DNA of 33,489 nucleotides, from positions 1 through 33,489 of the forward strand of contig JAUTXJ010000081.1 of the NCBI GenBank assembly GCA_030838075.1. Direction: 5' to 3'. Below are positions 24,156-32,298 of this stretch, piece by piece (position 1 is the stretch's first letter; every line of letters starts with the position of its first letter). This DNA is from Acidobacteriaceae bacterium. Its GTDB lineage: Bacteria; Acidobacteriota; Terriglobia; Acidiferrales; UBA7541. The notes beneath the pieces are model-generated. The model had not been told where the DNA came from. It saw nothing but the letters and a program-made list of their open reading frames with translations, and did no database searches. Both the position numbers and the translations under genes were made by a program.

Positions 24156-24638
24156 TCAGTTCACCAGGCGGCGAAGCGAATCCAGCGCTTCACGGGCCAG
24201 ACGGTAGCGAGGCTCAACTTCCAACGCTTCTTCAAAACAGCGAGCCGCGCGCGCATACATCTCCTTGCCAAGATAAGCTCGTCCTAAGTTGTAATGAGGA
24301 AAATGGCGCGGCTCATATCGTTTGGCTTCAATGGCGCGCTCCAGCCACGGGATAGCGTCATCAAAGCGGCGCAGCTCGATCAGATACGCACCGATATCGT
24401 TGTAGGGATTTCCGAATTCTGGATCAATGTCGATGGCTGTGCGACACTCCGCTATGGCCTGGTCCAACTTGCCTTGGAAATGATAAGCCCAGCCTAGAAA
24501 TGTGTGGGCTTCGGCGGTCGGATGCAATTCGAGGGAGGATTTGTAAAGGTCTACAGCACGGTCGTAATCGCCCTCCATCTGGGCTTGATAGGCATCCTGC
24601 AGAAGTTCCCACGCACGCATTAGAGTTTCCTGACTCAT
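24156..24638 (-). CDS. TPR-repeat protein
   Basis: 160 residues built almost entirely of tetratricopeptide repeats: AYQAQMEGDYDRAVDLYKSS, HTFLGWAYHFQGKLDQAIAE, PYNDIGAYLIELRRFDDAIP, and HYNLGRAYLGKEMYARAARC. No signal peptide or membrane segment, so a cytosolic protein-interaction scaffold is likely. It is convergent with the MFS transporter and divergent from the cytochrome c gene. The partner and role are unknown. Confidence 0.85.
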   Translation of the reverse strand: MSQETLMRAWELLQDAYQAQMEGDYDRAVDLYKSSLELHPTAEAHTFLGWAYHFQGKLDQAIAECRTAIDIDPEFGNPYNDIGAYLIELRRFDDAIPWLERAIEAKRYEPRHFPHYNLGRAYLGKEMYARAARCFEEALEVEPRYRLAREALDSLRRLVN

Positions 24639-24806
24639 GATTTCTGATTGTTAGCACACGGTGAGATGAGCGTCAAAAGTACAAAAGTTCAAGGACTTCG
24701 AAGGGGCACCTGTCCTTTGTGCCGGGATATAGTCAGGAACTGGAATTAACAGTAATAAAAGTAGAAAATGGAGTTCAGTCAATTCACAACGACTATTGGG
24801 GGAAGC

Positions 24807-25178
24807 GTGAAGAGTAATCATCTATTGGTGGGCATCGCCGCTCTGGGACTATGCGGACTAGCGTTCGCTCAGGAACCGCCGGCTAAAAAGGCAAGCCCTG
24901 GCGGAGCCGGCAAGAACTCCGCAGCTGCGGCGCGCGGCAAGGAAATTTTTGAGCAGAAATGTGCGATTTGCCATTACGCAGACAGCGACGCCAAAAAAAT
25001 CGGGCCAGGATTGAAAGGCATTTCAAAACGCGGAACGTTCACGGTCAACAACAATAAAGTTACCGATGAGACTCTGAAAACGTGGATCGAAAACGGCGAT
25101 ACGTTGATGCCCCCATTCAAGGAAGTCCTGGAAACGCCGCAAATTAAGGACGTCGTAGCCTACGTGAAGACGCTCTGA
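24807..25178 (+). CDS. Small secreted monoheme cytochrome c (class I)
   Basis: 123 residues from GTG 24807, chosen because GGGGGA is 4-5 nt upstream and the protein begins directly with a signal peptide (SNHLLVGIAALGLCGLAFAQ); ATG 24768 would place 13 extra residues before it. Heme site CAICH (Cys52, Cys55, His56), with Met101 in TLMPPF as the likely second axial ligand and the usual C-terminal helix VVAYVKTL. The PGLKGI and DETLKTWIENGD segments match small soluble periplasmic electron carriers. It is monocistronic, with a terminator just downstream. The electron partner is not encoded nearby. Confidence 0.9.
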   Translation: MKSNHLLVGIAALGLCGLAFAQEPPAKKASPGGAGKNSAAAARGKEIFEQKCAICHYADSDAKKIGPGLKGISKRGTFTVNNNKVTDETLKTWIENGDTLMPPFKEVLETPQIKDVVAYVKTL

Positions 25179-25191
25179 CTTCTACAAAAGA

Positions 25192-25232
25192 AAACCTCCG
25201 GTTGTGGCGCGGCCACATTACCGGAGGTTTCT
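25192..25232 (+). terminator. Terminator after the cytochrome c gene
   Basis: AAACCTCCGG (25192-25201) pairs exactly with CCGGAGGTTT (25221-25230); an inner stem TGTGGC (25203-25208)/GCCACA (25212-25217) extends the structure. The downstream T-run is short but includes the TTT of the stem end. It begins 13 bp after the stop codon. Confidence 0.7.
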
Positions 25233-25378
25233 TAGCCGAGATTTCTGACCCAACTTAGGGATTGATGTGGGCCATAACTGTTGCCGACCGCAGGATACCG
25301 GGGCGCGGCCGACCTGCAACGAAGTCATTGCCTGCGTTATGCAGATCGTTGCTTATCGAATCGGACTTAAGTCGGGAG

Positions 25379-25672
25379 CTACTTCAGAACGGCGTCTTTA
25401 AACGCCTTGGCCGGACGCAAACGAACAACCGTCTTGGCCTTGATTTTAATCTGCTCGCCGGTCTGGGGATTGCGGCCAAGGCGCGCCTTGCGATGTGCCT
25501 TCACTACGCGGCCGATATTGGGGATGACAAATTTTCCGGCGGGACCCTTTGCTTCTTTAACGGCGAGTTTGAACAACTCTTCAAAGAAGAGCACTGCGGT
25601 CTTTTTTGATGTGCCGACTTTCTCGGCTATGTGTGAAACGATCTTCGTCTTGCTCAAAGGCTTGGCTGCCAT
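25379..25672 (-). CDS. HU-family DNA-binding protein
   Basis: 97-residue HU/IHF-like nucleoid protein. Features: the N-terminal helical dimerization region (LSKTKIVSHIAEKVGTSKKT), VIPNIGRVVKAHRKARLGRN, and the DNA-binding beta-arm motif GRNPQTGEQIKIKAKTVVRL followed by AKAFKDAVL. It binds and bends DNA in the nucleoid. ATG 25672 gives the normal N-terminus; AGGAGG lies 13 nt upstream, longer than ideal. A sigma70-like promoter is visible about 120 bp upstream. Confidence 0.93.
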   Translation of the reverse strand: MAAKPLSKTKIVSHIAEKVGTSKKTAVLFFEELFKLAVKEAKGPAGKFVIPNIGRVVKAHRKARLGRNPQTGEQIKIKAKTVVRLRPAKAFKDAVLK

Positions 25673-25975
25673 CTAGTCTGCTTATCCTCCTGATTTTTTC
25701 GTTCCTATTTCGTTTTGTTCCCGAGTTGACCGGGGGCTGGCTGTGAGCCTTTTGTCCTGAACAGCGAAGGAGAAAAGTCCGGGCCGTTGGGCACTATAGC
25801 CAAGCTGTCCTTGGAACGCAAGAGGAAACCACGAAAAATGCAGATAACAAGCGTGTTTTTTTCATTTAGCATGTGAATAACCGCATAAAACAAGGGTTTT
25901 GAGTGAGTTGAATCGTCCCCAAAATGAAATTACTCCCTATGTTATGCTGCAAAAACTATCTTCTGGAGACTGATT
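25673..25975. other. Divergent intergenic region between the HU gene and the DUF169 gene
   Basis: 303 bp without a supported gene. It holds the HU promoter (listed separately) and an AT-rich portion from about 25830 to 25960 before the DUF169 gene. No convincing promoter with proper spacing could be placed for DUF169. The short minus-strand frame at 25705-25893 has no family resemblance. Confidence 0.45.
25793..25821 (-). promoter_or_regulatory. Sigma70-like promoter of the HU gene
   Basis: On the minus strand TTGCGT (25816-25821) and TATAGT (25793-25798) are separated by exactly 17 bp. The -10 box matches TATAAT in five of six positions. Transcription would begin near 25786, giving a leader of about 115 nt before the HU start. 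Confidence 0.6.
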
Positions 25976-26695
25976 GTGAGTGATGTTGGAAATTGGAGCG
26001 CGCTCGAAGCCAGGTTCGCCAACGCGGTGAAACTGGAACGCAGACCGGTGGCAGTGGCGTATCTCGAGTGCGCGCCCTACGGCGTGGCAAAATTTCATGG
26101 CACCGAGCCTTCAGGGTGCAGTTTCTGGCGCCTCGCGGCGGAGGGCAGAACTCTTTATACCGTGCCGGAGGATCATTTTAATTGCGCTGTGGGAGCATAC
26201 ACACACAACATCGCGCTATCCCCGGAGCGCGAGCAGGAAACCGGGATCACCTTGAATATGATGTTTGATCTGGGTTACGTGAAACCCGAGGAATTGCCGC
26301 AAATTCCGCGGTTGACGAAATCGCCTGCGGTGGTGGTGTATTCGCCCCTCGGCCAAGCTCCGGTGGCACCTGATGTGGTTTTGTTCACTTGCCAGCCGCG
26401 ATTCGCGATGCTGTTGAATGAGGCTGCCAATCGAGCAGGTGTAGCCAGCGGCGCCCCAGTGTTGGGCCGGCCGACGTGCATGGCTTTGCCAGCCTCGCTG
26501 CAGCACGGAGCAATCTTAAGTCTAGGGTGCATCGGAAACCGGGTGTACACCGGTCTAGGCGAGGATCAAATGTACTTCGTGGTTCGTGGACAGGATTTGG
26601 AAGTGATTGCCGATGCTCTTGAAGTGTTAACCACTGCGAACGCTGCCCTAAGCGATTACGCAATTGGTCGGCGTCAAACGCTATCAACCTCTTAA
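25976..26695 (+). CDS. DUF169-family protein
   Basis: 239 residues from GTG 25976, with GGAG (25965-25968) 7 nt upstream. The N-terminal LERRPVAVAYLECAP region and overall pattern match the uncharacterised DUF169 family, found in many anaerobes and some aerobic bacteria. Five cysteines are spread through the protein: Cys48 in EPSGCSFWR, Cys70 in HFNCAVGAYTH, Cys139, Cys168 in GRPTCMALP and Cys185 in SLGCIGNR. The spacing and Cys-rich character allow metal or cluster binding, but this is inference. No signal peptide or membrane segment. Function unknown. Confidence 0.75.
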   Translation: MSDVGNWSALEARFANAVKLERRPVAVAYLECAPYGVAKFHGTEPSGCSFWRLAAEGRTLYTVPEDHFNCAVGAYTHNIALSPEREQETGITLNMMFDLGYVKPEELPQIPRLTKSPAVVVYSPLGQAPVAPDVVLFTCQPRFAMLLNEAANRAGVASGAPVLGRPTCMALPASLQHGAILSLGCIGNRVYTGLGEDQMYFVVRGQDLEVIADALEVLTTANAALSDYAIGRRQTLSTS

Positions 26696-26727
26696 GTTTG
26701 CTCGCTTCCTGGCTGCGCTCAGCAAAC
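26696..26727. terminator. Stem-loop between convergent DUF169 and dipeptidase genes
   Basis: GTTTGCT (26696-26702) pairs with AGCAAAC (26721-26727), with a smaller CGC/GCG pairing inside. It begins at the base after the DUF169 stop codon. No T-run follows on either strand, so termination would be inefficient or factor-dependent. Confidence 0.35.
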
Positions 26728-26732
26728 CAAAG

Positions 26733-28097
26733 TCAGAGCGTCGCGAGATCCGCGTAAAAGTGCGCGATGGCTTTGATTCCCCCAAAATAATTCTCGAGGG
26801 CGATGTGTTCGTCGGGCGCATGAGCGTTTTCGTCCGGTAATCCAAATCCAATCAGAACACAGGGAACTTTGAACGTGTCATGCATCTGGGTAACGAAGGG
26901 AATGGAACCGCCTTCGCGAATGAAAACAGCTTTTTTCCCAAAACCTTTTTCCAACGCACTCTGAGCCTTCTTAAAAATCGGGGCCTGAAATGAAGCCGAC
27001 CACGGTTTTCCAGTGCTGAGAACTTCGAACTTGCAGGTGACCGTATCGGGCAACAACTTGCGAACCTGTTTTTCGACCAGCTTAGCAATCTTGTGGGGAT
27101 CCTGATCCGGAACCAGCCGAGTGGAAAATTTTGCGTAAGCCTTGGAGGGGATCACCGTTTTAGCGCCTTCCCCGGTATAGCCTCCCCAGATACCGTTCAG
27201 CTCCAGCGTCGGGCGTGTCCAGAGTTGCTCGACGATGGTGTAACCCTTTTCGCCAAAATAGCCTGGAGCGCCAACGGCCTTTTCAAACTCTTTGCGTTTC
27301 CACGGCAAAGCGTTAAGAGCCTTGCGCTCTGCTTTCGAAACCGTGGCGACAGAATCATAGAAGCCCGGCACGTTGACACGAGAGTTCTTGTCGTGAAGCT
27401 TGGCGAACAGCTCTGCAAGTATGGTTAGCGGATTCGGAACGGCGCCGCCGTAAACGCCGGAATGGAGATCGCGCGCTGGGCCCGTCAGTTCGATTTGGTA
27501 GTAATTCAAACCCCGCAGACCATAAGTGATGGAAGGCACGCCCTTCGCGAGCATGGAAGTGTCCGAAACCAGCAGGGCATCGGCTTTGAGTTTTTCTTTG
27601 TTCTTCTGCACATAGCTCCACAAGCTGACGCTGCCTACCTCCTCCTCGCCTTCAATGAGAACCTTCACGTTCACAGGAAGTTTGCCGTTGATTTTCTGCA
27701 AAGATTCGAGGGCCTTCAGATGAATATGCACCTGACCTTTGTCGTCAGCGGTGCCTCGGCCGAAAAGGTTTCCGTCGCGAACGGCAGGTTCGAACGCCGG
27801 AGTAGTCCACAATTCCAGGGGTTCGGCAGGCTGCACATCATAGTGGCCATAAAACAGCACCGTGGGTTTACCGGGGGCTTCCAAAGATTCGGCATACACC
27901 AGAGGATGCAAATTGGTGGGAACGATTTCAACCGTTTTAAAGCCCGCGTTACGCAAGCTATCAGCGACCCAACGCGCGCCGCGCTCCACATCCTGCTTGT
28001 GCTCGGTTTTCGCGCTGACGCTTGGGATGCGCAAGAACGAACACAATTCCGCAAGGTGTTCGTCGCGTCGGCCGTCAATATATTCAGCCAAATTCAT
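26733..28097 (-). CDS. M20-family dipeptidase/carboxypeptidase
   Basis: 454 residues from ATG 28097, preceded by GAGGA at 5 nt; ATG 28109 would add four residues. Metal motifs: FYGHYDVQPAEPLELW (His and Asp ligands), GRGTADDKGQVHIHLKAL (bridging Asp), IEGEEEVGS (catalytic and ligand Glu), LVSDTSM and the C-terminal DENAHAPDEHI (His ligand). The middle lid domain starts around GLRGLNYYQIELTGPARDLHSG. This is the cytosolic nonspecific dipeptidase/CNDP-like branch of M20, distinct from the carbamoyl amidohydrolase branch in the first part of the window. It hydrolyses dipeptides; specificity unknown. It has no signal peptide. Confidence 0.88.
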   Translation of the reverse strand: MNLAEYIDGRRDEHLAELCSFLRIPSVSAKTEHKQDVERGARWVADSLRNAGFKTVEIVPTNLHPLVYAESLEAPGKPTVLFYGHYDVQPAEPLELWTTPAFEPAVRDGNLFGRGTADDKGQVHIHLKALESLQKINGKLPVNVKVLIEGEEEVGSVSLWSYVQKNKEKLKADALLVSDTSMLAKGVPSITYGLRGLNYYQIELTGPARDLHSGVYGGAVPNPLTILAELFAKLHDKNSRVNVPGFYDSVATVSKAERKALNALPWKRKEFEKAVGAPGYFGEKGYTIVEQLWTRPTLELNGIWGGYTGEGAKTVIPSKAYAKFSTRLVPDQDPHKIAKLVEKQVRKLLPDTVTCKFEVLSTGKPWSASFQAPIFKKAQSALEKGFGKKAVFIREGGSIPFVTQMHDTFKVPCVLIGFGLPDENAHAPDEHIALENYFGGIKAIAHFYADLATL

Positions 28098-28328
28098 GAA
28101 ATTCCTCAAAACGCACGAGTCCGTCCAATCATGGTGCAGAGATTTAAAAGCAAAACTAGGCCGTGGCTAGCAGGCGAGCGGAAGTGGTCGAAAGGATCCG
28201 ATGCCAGAGACTATTCTAGGGCGTATAGGTGTCATGTACAAGTTGCGCACATTTTTCGCGTTTGCCTTTGCAGCACACCTGCCTGAACGGGTGATTGACG
28301 GTCTCCTTACGAAATTCAAGACTTGCCT

Positions 28329-28676
28329 ATGAGCCAAATTACCTCAAGTTCGCAACGGCGCAGTAGTCGAATGTTTCATAAAATGCGGATGCAGGCCCAA
28401 GGCCGCGCGCACAATGGGAAAAAATTTCGCGAGACCTGCGAAACCCTGGTGGTTAACGGCCACGGCGGGCTTCTGATTCTCAAACACGAAATCGATGACG
28501 GAGCAATGCTGGTGCTTACACATCCGGAGACATTGGAAGAACAAGAGTGCCGGGTAGTTTTTGTAGGGGAAATTAACGACCGCGGTCAGCGCGTGGGCGT
28601 CGAATTTCTTACTCCCGCGCCGCACTTCTGGGGCTTGGAATTTGTTGAACCATCGGTAGGTGGCTCAGCGGTTTAG
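28329..28676 (+). CDS. PilZ-like domain protein
   Basis: 115 residues from ATG 28329 (TTG 28323 would add two). An N-terminal RRSSR motif resembles the RxxxR c-di-GMP-binding box, followed by a PilZ-like beta-barrel (ETLVVNGHGGLLILKHEIDDGAMLVLT, ECRVVFVGEINDRGQRVGVEFL) and HFWGLEF. The D/NxSxxG motif is replaced by VNGHGG, so cyclic di-GMP binding is uncertain. Its end overlaps the convergent msrQ gene by 12 bp. The role may be envelope or motility control, by family only. Confidence 0.65.
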   Translation: MSQITSSSQRRSSRMFHKMRMQAQGRAHNGKKFRETCETLVVNGHGGLLILKHEIDDGAMLVLTHPETLEEQECRVVFVGEINDRGQRVGVEFLTPAPHFWGLEFVEPSVGGSAV

Positions 28677-29306
28677 GACCGGCCTGACAGCAACTGCGTC
28701 GACTCTCAGCTGTCTTCTCTTTGAAAGTGAAGCGAATAGTCTCCACAACAATAAAGCCGCCACAATCGCACCGTAGGTGAGCGGCCTGATTACCGCGGAC
28801 TTAACCAGCCAGTAGTAGTGAATCACTCCTAGCGCCGCGCTGAAATAAATCAGTCGATGAAGCTGCTGCCAGCGTTTTCCGCCGAGACGTCTAATCCACC
28901 CGGCAGTAGATGTTACCGCCAGCGGAATCAGCAACAGAAATGCGGTAAATCCCACAGTGATGTATTTGCGCTTGGCGATGTCCTTCCACATTTCCGATAG
29001 ATCGAAGAATTTATCTAGCCAGATGTACGTAGTGAAATGCAGACACGCGTAAAAGAAAGCAAACAGACCCAGCATGCGGCGAAAGCGAATCAGTTCCGGA
29101 AGGTGCAGGATTTTCCGAAATGGCGTAACGCACAGCGTAACGACCAGGAAGCGAAGCGTCCAATCTCCGGTAGCATGGGTGATGAACTCGATTGGATTAG
29201 CGGTCAGCTCGCCGTGAAGTGCTTCCCAGCCCAACACCATTAACGGCAAAAGACATAACAGAAAGACTGCCGGCTTACTCCATTTGCTGTTTAGCAGTGC
29301 ATGCAT
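28665..29306 (-). CDS. msrQ: MsrQ, heme-binding membrane subunit of periplasmic methionine sulfoxide reductase
   Basis: 213 residues with about six membrane segments, matching the YedZ/MsrQ ferric-reductase-like family. Conserved histidines are visible in FYACLHFTTYIW, QQLHRLIYFSA and GVIHYYWLV, positions that would hold heme. The start ATG 29306 lies 6 bp after the msrP stop codon, so the two are co-transcribed. It carries electrons from the quinone pool or cytosolic flavin reductase to MsrP. The length and order msrP-msrQ are normal for the family. Confidence 0.92.
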   Translation of the reverse strand: MHALLNSKWSKPAVFLLCLLPLMVLGWEALHGELTANPIEFITHATGDWTLRFLVVTLCVTPFRKILHLPELIRFRRMLGLFAFFYACLHFTTYIWLDKFFDLSEMWKDIAKRKYITVGFTAFLLLIPLAVTSTAGWIRRLGGKRWQQLHRLIYFSAALGVIHYYWLVKSAVIRPLTYGAIVAALLLWRLFASLSKRRQLRVDAVAVRPVLNR

Positions 29307-29312
29307 CCGGGT

Positions 29313-30275
29313 TTAGTAGCTTTTCTTGAGGTCCATTCCATTGTAGAGACTCGCGACTTGATCGCCGTAGCCATTGAACATCAGCGTGGGCCGCTTAAAA
29401 ATTTCGCCGAGACGGCGTTCTTTCGCCTGGCTCCAACGCGGATGATCGACATTAGGATTCACGTTGGAGTAAAAACCGTACTCCCGGGGAGCCATGCGAT
29501 TCCAGGTAGTGGGTGGTTGTTTTGCGACAAAGCGGATTTTCACGATGGATTTGATGCTTTTGTAGCCATACTTCCAGGGAACAACCATTCGCACCGGGGC
29601 GCCGTCCTGATTGGGCAATGTTTCCCCATACATTCCAACCCCGATTAACGTAAGCGGATTCATGGCCTCATCGAGGCGCAAACCTTCCACGTATGGATAT
29701 TCAAGGCCGGAATATTTTGCCTGCGGCATCTGACCGGGATCGAAAAAGCTTTCAAAGGCCACGAACTGTGCTATGGGGGTTGGTTCAACCAGCTTGGCGA
29801 GTTCAATAAAAGGAAAACCTATCCAGGGCACCACGATGGACCACGCTTCCACGCAACGATGACGGTAGATGCGCTCTTCCAAAGGAGCAATCTTTAGAAT
29901 TTCATCCATGCTGAATTTACGCGGCTTTTTAACTTCACCTTCGACGGAAACGCTCCACGGCGAGGTGCGGAATTTCTGCGCATTTTTGGCGGGGGCAGTT
30001 TTGTCAGTGCCAAATTCGTAGAAATTATTGTAGTGGGTCACATCGTTGTACGGTGTTTCCTTTTCCGTGGTGCTGAAAGGACTCTTCGTGGCCACGTCCA
30101 ACTTGCTGGTGGCGTGGACTTCATCAAATGGCATTCCTATCCGCCAGGCAGATGCTCCCGCAAATGCTGCAACTCCCGCGAGTCCCATGGCGCGCAGAAA
30201 TTCACGGCGCTGGGTATAGACAGATTTGGGCGAAACGTCTGAATAGGTCAAATCGGTGGGCCTGCGAATAAGCAT
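29313..30275 (-). CDS. msrP: MsrP, periplasmic molybdopterin methionine-sulfoxide reductase
   Basis: 320-residue sulfite-oxidase-fold protein. A twin-arginine signal (QRREFLRAMGLAGVAAFAG, residues 22-40) directs Tat export of the folded molybdenum protein. The molybdenum ligand is Cys141 in YRHRCVEAWSIVVPW; GVGMYGETLPNQDGAPVRMV and PWKYGYKSIKSIVKI are further family motifs. Reaction: reduction of protein-bound methionine sulfoxide in the periplasm, both R and S forms. A GAGGA ribosome-binding site lies about 6-9 nt before ATG 30275. It is paired with msrQ downstream. Like xanthine dehydrogenase in this window it needs a molybdenum cofactor. Confidence 0.94.
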   Translation of the reverse strand: MLIRRPTDLTYSDVSPKSVYTQRREFLRAMGLAGVAAFAGASAWRIGMPFDEVHATSKLDVATKSPFSTTEKETPYNDVTHYNNFYEFGTDKTAPAKNAQKFRTSPWSVSVEGEVKKPRKFSMDEILKIAPLEERIYRHRCVEAWSIVVPWIGFPFIELAKLVEPTPIAQFVAFESFFDPGQMPQAKYSGLEYPYVEGLRLDEAMNPLTLIGVGMYGETLPNQDGAPVRMVVPWKYGYKSIKSIVKIRFVAKQPPTTWNRMAPREYGFYSNVNPNVDHPRWSQAKERRLGEIFKRPTLMFNGYGDQVASLYNGMDLKKSY

Positions 30276-30727
30276 GTCTTTTCCTCAGCGATGGTTACCA
30301 ATCCCTGCATTTATATTACGGGAATTCCGGAGTATTGGACGCGCCAAGCTCGTAAAGGGTGCAGGCCGCAAATTTAATGACAATTTGGTGACATTTCATT
30401 TTTCGAGCCCGCGCGGACGCAACTAGGGCGGGAGGCGCAACAATCACCGTCTGAAGCGCCGACTAAAATAGCCTGACAGGTCAACATTTTGGTAAATGTA
30501 CGCAATAGATTCTTTGCGTTGTACTTGTGGCTGAAACGCTGGCACTTTAAAAGTGCAGTAAGCATCGTGCATCACGTGTGGCGAGAACCACGAAGTTCCT
30601 GCCTTACTTGCAACAACCCGGGCAACCTGCTTTGCCCCAGGACCTGAGGGTCCTGCCATAAAAAATAAGTAAGAACGGCGCACCTGGTGAGGTGTGCCCA
30701 AATCTAAAATTAAAATTGGAGGACTCA
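30276..30727. other. Long divergent region with palindromes and a structured leader
   Basis: 452 bp between msrP (minus) and a secreted small protein (plus). From left to right I see an inverted repeat ACGCAA (30500-30505)/TTGCGT (30514-30519), a 15-bp palindrome GCACTTTAAAAGTGC (30542-30556), a short stem TGTGG/CCACG (30577-30592) with loop CGAGAA, and three strong hairpins described in the next entry. No tested promoter can be placed with confidence. There is no supported gene; the open frames on the minus strand here are not resembling any family. Confidence 0.5.
30619..30698 (+). ncRNA. Structured 5' leader: three consecutive hairpins upstream of the secreted protein gene
   Basis: Stem 1: GGGCAA (30620-30625) with TTGCCC (30632-30637), loop CCTGCT. 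Stem 2: CAGGACC (30638-30644) with GGTCCTG (30649-30655), loop TGAG. Stem 3: GGCGCACC (30677-30684) with GGTGTGCC (30691-30698), one G-U pair, loop TGGTGA. An A-rich spacer separates stems 2 and 3. Stem 3 ends about 20 nt before the GGAGG ribosome-binding site. The arrangement suggests an RNA regulatory or stabilising leader; no known class is recognised. Stems 1 and 3 carry six-base loops, but neither fits the A1/G4 pattern reported for ANTAR targets. Confidence 0.5.
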
Positions 30728-31210
30728 ATGGACACAAAACAGAAACGATCACTATCGGTGCATCTTGCAGGCTTGGCTCTAGCAGCGGGCGCGTTCCTCG
30801 GAACCGCGTCAGCGGCACGTTCCCAGGACCTGGTGCGCGGCACAATTACCCTCACGATCGCAGCCCAGTTCGGCAATACCACTTTGGCGCCCGGTAAATA
30901 CAGCTATGTAGTCGAGTCGCTGGAAGATATTCACTCCGTGGATGGCCTTCAGATTGGAAACAACCGCGTAGCTGTCATTCTAAGCAGTCTGACCAAGGAT
31001 GGTCACGTTGTAAGCTTGATCGCCAATGCGTTTAGAGAGGGCGCGCTAAACTCGCAATCGCCCGACTCCGTCGACTTTGGAACCGGAATGACGATTCGCT
31101 CGATCTCCTTAAAAAGTGCGGGCGTGAAAGTTATCTTCAGCACCAATCGAAACGAGCACGTATTGCAAGCAACGGCCTCGCAGCCATCGGCGGTTCGAGG
31201 AAACGATTAG
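30728..31210 (+). CDS. Secreted small protein of unknown function
   Basis: 160 residues from ATG 30728, with GGAGG (30718-30722) 5 nt upstream. N-terminal signal peptide (KRSLSVHLAGLALAAGAFLGTASAARSQ region, cleavage likely near residue 30-34). The mature part is a small beta-rich domain (TITLTIAAQFGNTTLAPGKY, LQIGNNRVAVILSSLTKDGH, MTIRSISLKSAGVKVIFSTN). It resembles the many short secreted proteins of Acidobacteriota that lack a named domain, but I do not recognise a family. It has a strong terminator after it and a structured leader before it, so it is a single-gene unit with signs of high or regulated expression. Confidence 0.72.
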   Translation: MDTKQKRSLSVHLAGLALAAGAFLGTASAARSQDLVRGTITLTIAAQFGNTTLAPGKYSYVVESLEDIHSVDGLQIGNNRVAVILSSLTKDGHVVSLIANAFREGALNSQSPDSVDFGTGMTIRSISLKSAGVKVIFSTNRNEHVLQATASQPSAVRGND

Positions 31211-31222
31211 CTCTTCAACCGG

Positions 31223-31258
31223 CGAGCGAGGCTGCTTTGGCGTCTCGCTCGTTTTCTC
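31223..31258 (+). terminator. Rho-independent terminator after the secreted small protein gene
   Basis: CGAGCGAG (31223-31230) pairs exactly with CTCGCTCG (31244-31251) around a 13-nt loop and is followed by TTTTCTCTC. It starts 12 bp after the stop codon. Confidence 0.8.
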
Positions 31259-31341
31259 TCATTCGCCTCAGCGAAAATATGGAACTGAACTACTACAAAC
31301 TTGCGTTGGACGGAGGTGCGGCTAGCCGCTAGTTTAGACCT

Positions 31342-32067
31342 ATGTGCTCGGGTAGCAACGTACTCATCGATGAGTCCACCGAAGTGGATTTACTGCACGT
31401 CATCGCCAGCCGGATAACGGCAGCGGATTCGCTGCATGATGTTCTGGGACGAGTGCTCGAATTCGTCTTGTGGATCGCCAAGTTTGATTCCTGTTTCATC
31501 TACATTTTGGAAGGAAACGAACTCGTTTTACGGGCGTCACGTAATTCGCATAGCGAAGCCTTAGACCGTATTAGACTGCCGCTTGGTCAAGGCATTACTG
31601 GTTGGGTAGCGCAGCATCAGCAGCCAGTTTCGGTCGAGCACAACGCCTTCGACGATCCCCGTTTCCAAGCTTTTCATCAATTGCCGGAGGACCGCTTCGA
31701 AGCGTTTTTGTCCGTGCCGATTTTGAGCCGAGGCAAAGTGGTCGGCGTAATCAATGTGCAGCAGCGCGAGCCGTACGTTTTCAGCCAACGCGAAATTCGT
31801 TTGATCGTTACGGCCGGTTTCCTGGTAGGCGCTGAAATTGAATTGGCGCGCTTGGAAAGCGCCAATTCGCAGCTCTGCGAACAGTTGAATGCCAGAAAGG
31901 CCGTCGAGCGGGCTAAGGGAATCTTGCAGCGCGATTTGCAATTGAGCGAAGAGAAAGCCTATCTGACTCTGCAAAGCCAAAGCCGCCAAAGAAGAAGGCC
32001 TATGCGCGAAGTCGCCGAAGCCATCGTGCTGAGCGACGAGATTAAGCGCGCTAACGAAAAGATTTAA
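31342..32067 (+). CDS. GAF-ANTAR RNA-binding regulator
   Basis: 241 residues. GAF sensor domain at about 16-168 (LDRIRLPLGQGITGWVAQHQ, FLSVPILSRGKVVGVINVQQ) and ANTAR domain at about 178-236 (QLNARKAVERAKGILQRDLQ, SEEKAYLTLQSQSRQRRRPM, REVAEAIVLSDEI). ANTAR domains bind paired-hexaloop RNA and prevent transcription termination; the GAF part would sense a small ligand or redox state, replacing the usual receiver domain. There is no adjacent histidine kinase, so it may act as a one-component system. The start ATG 31342 has only a weak ribosome-binding site. The tract before it has GGAGG about 25 nt away. Confidence 0.88.
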   Translation: MCSGSNVLIDESTEVDLLHVIASRITAADSLHDVLGRVLEFVLWIAKFDSCFIYILEGNELVLRASRNSHSEALDRIRLPLGQGITGWVAQHQQPVSVEHNAFDDPRFQAFHQLPEDRFEAFLSVPILSRGKVVGVINVQQREPYVFSQREIRLIVTAGFLVGAEIELARLESANSQLCEQLNARKAVERAKGILQRDLQLSEEKAYLTLQSQSRQRRRPMREVAEAIVLSDEIKRANEKI

Positions 32068-32298
32068 ATTTGCGCTATCCTCGGCACGTCCCACAGACGT
32101 TTTGCATTCTCTTCAAAAGTAAGAAGTCGCGCTTGAAGACAACGTGTTACCGTCACGCCGGGTTACAGCCTCGATTCGACAAAAGGCGCAATTATACAGT
32201 CTCGTCGCAATTTACTCACAGTCGTCAAAAGCCAGCGACGCAACCTTTTGATTGTCTCAAATGCACTCCAAATCACAGGATCGGTTAGAATTGGAAAC

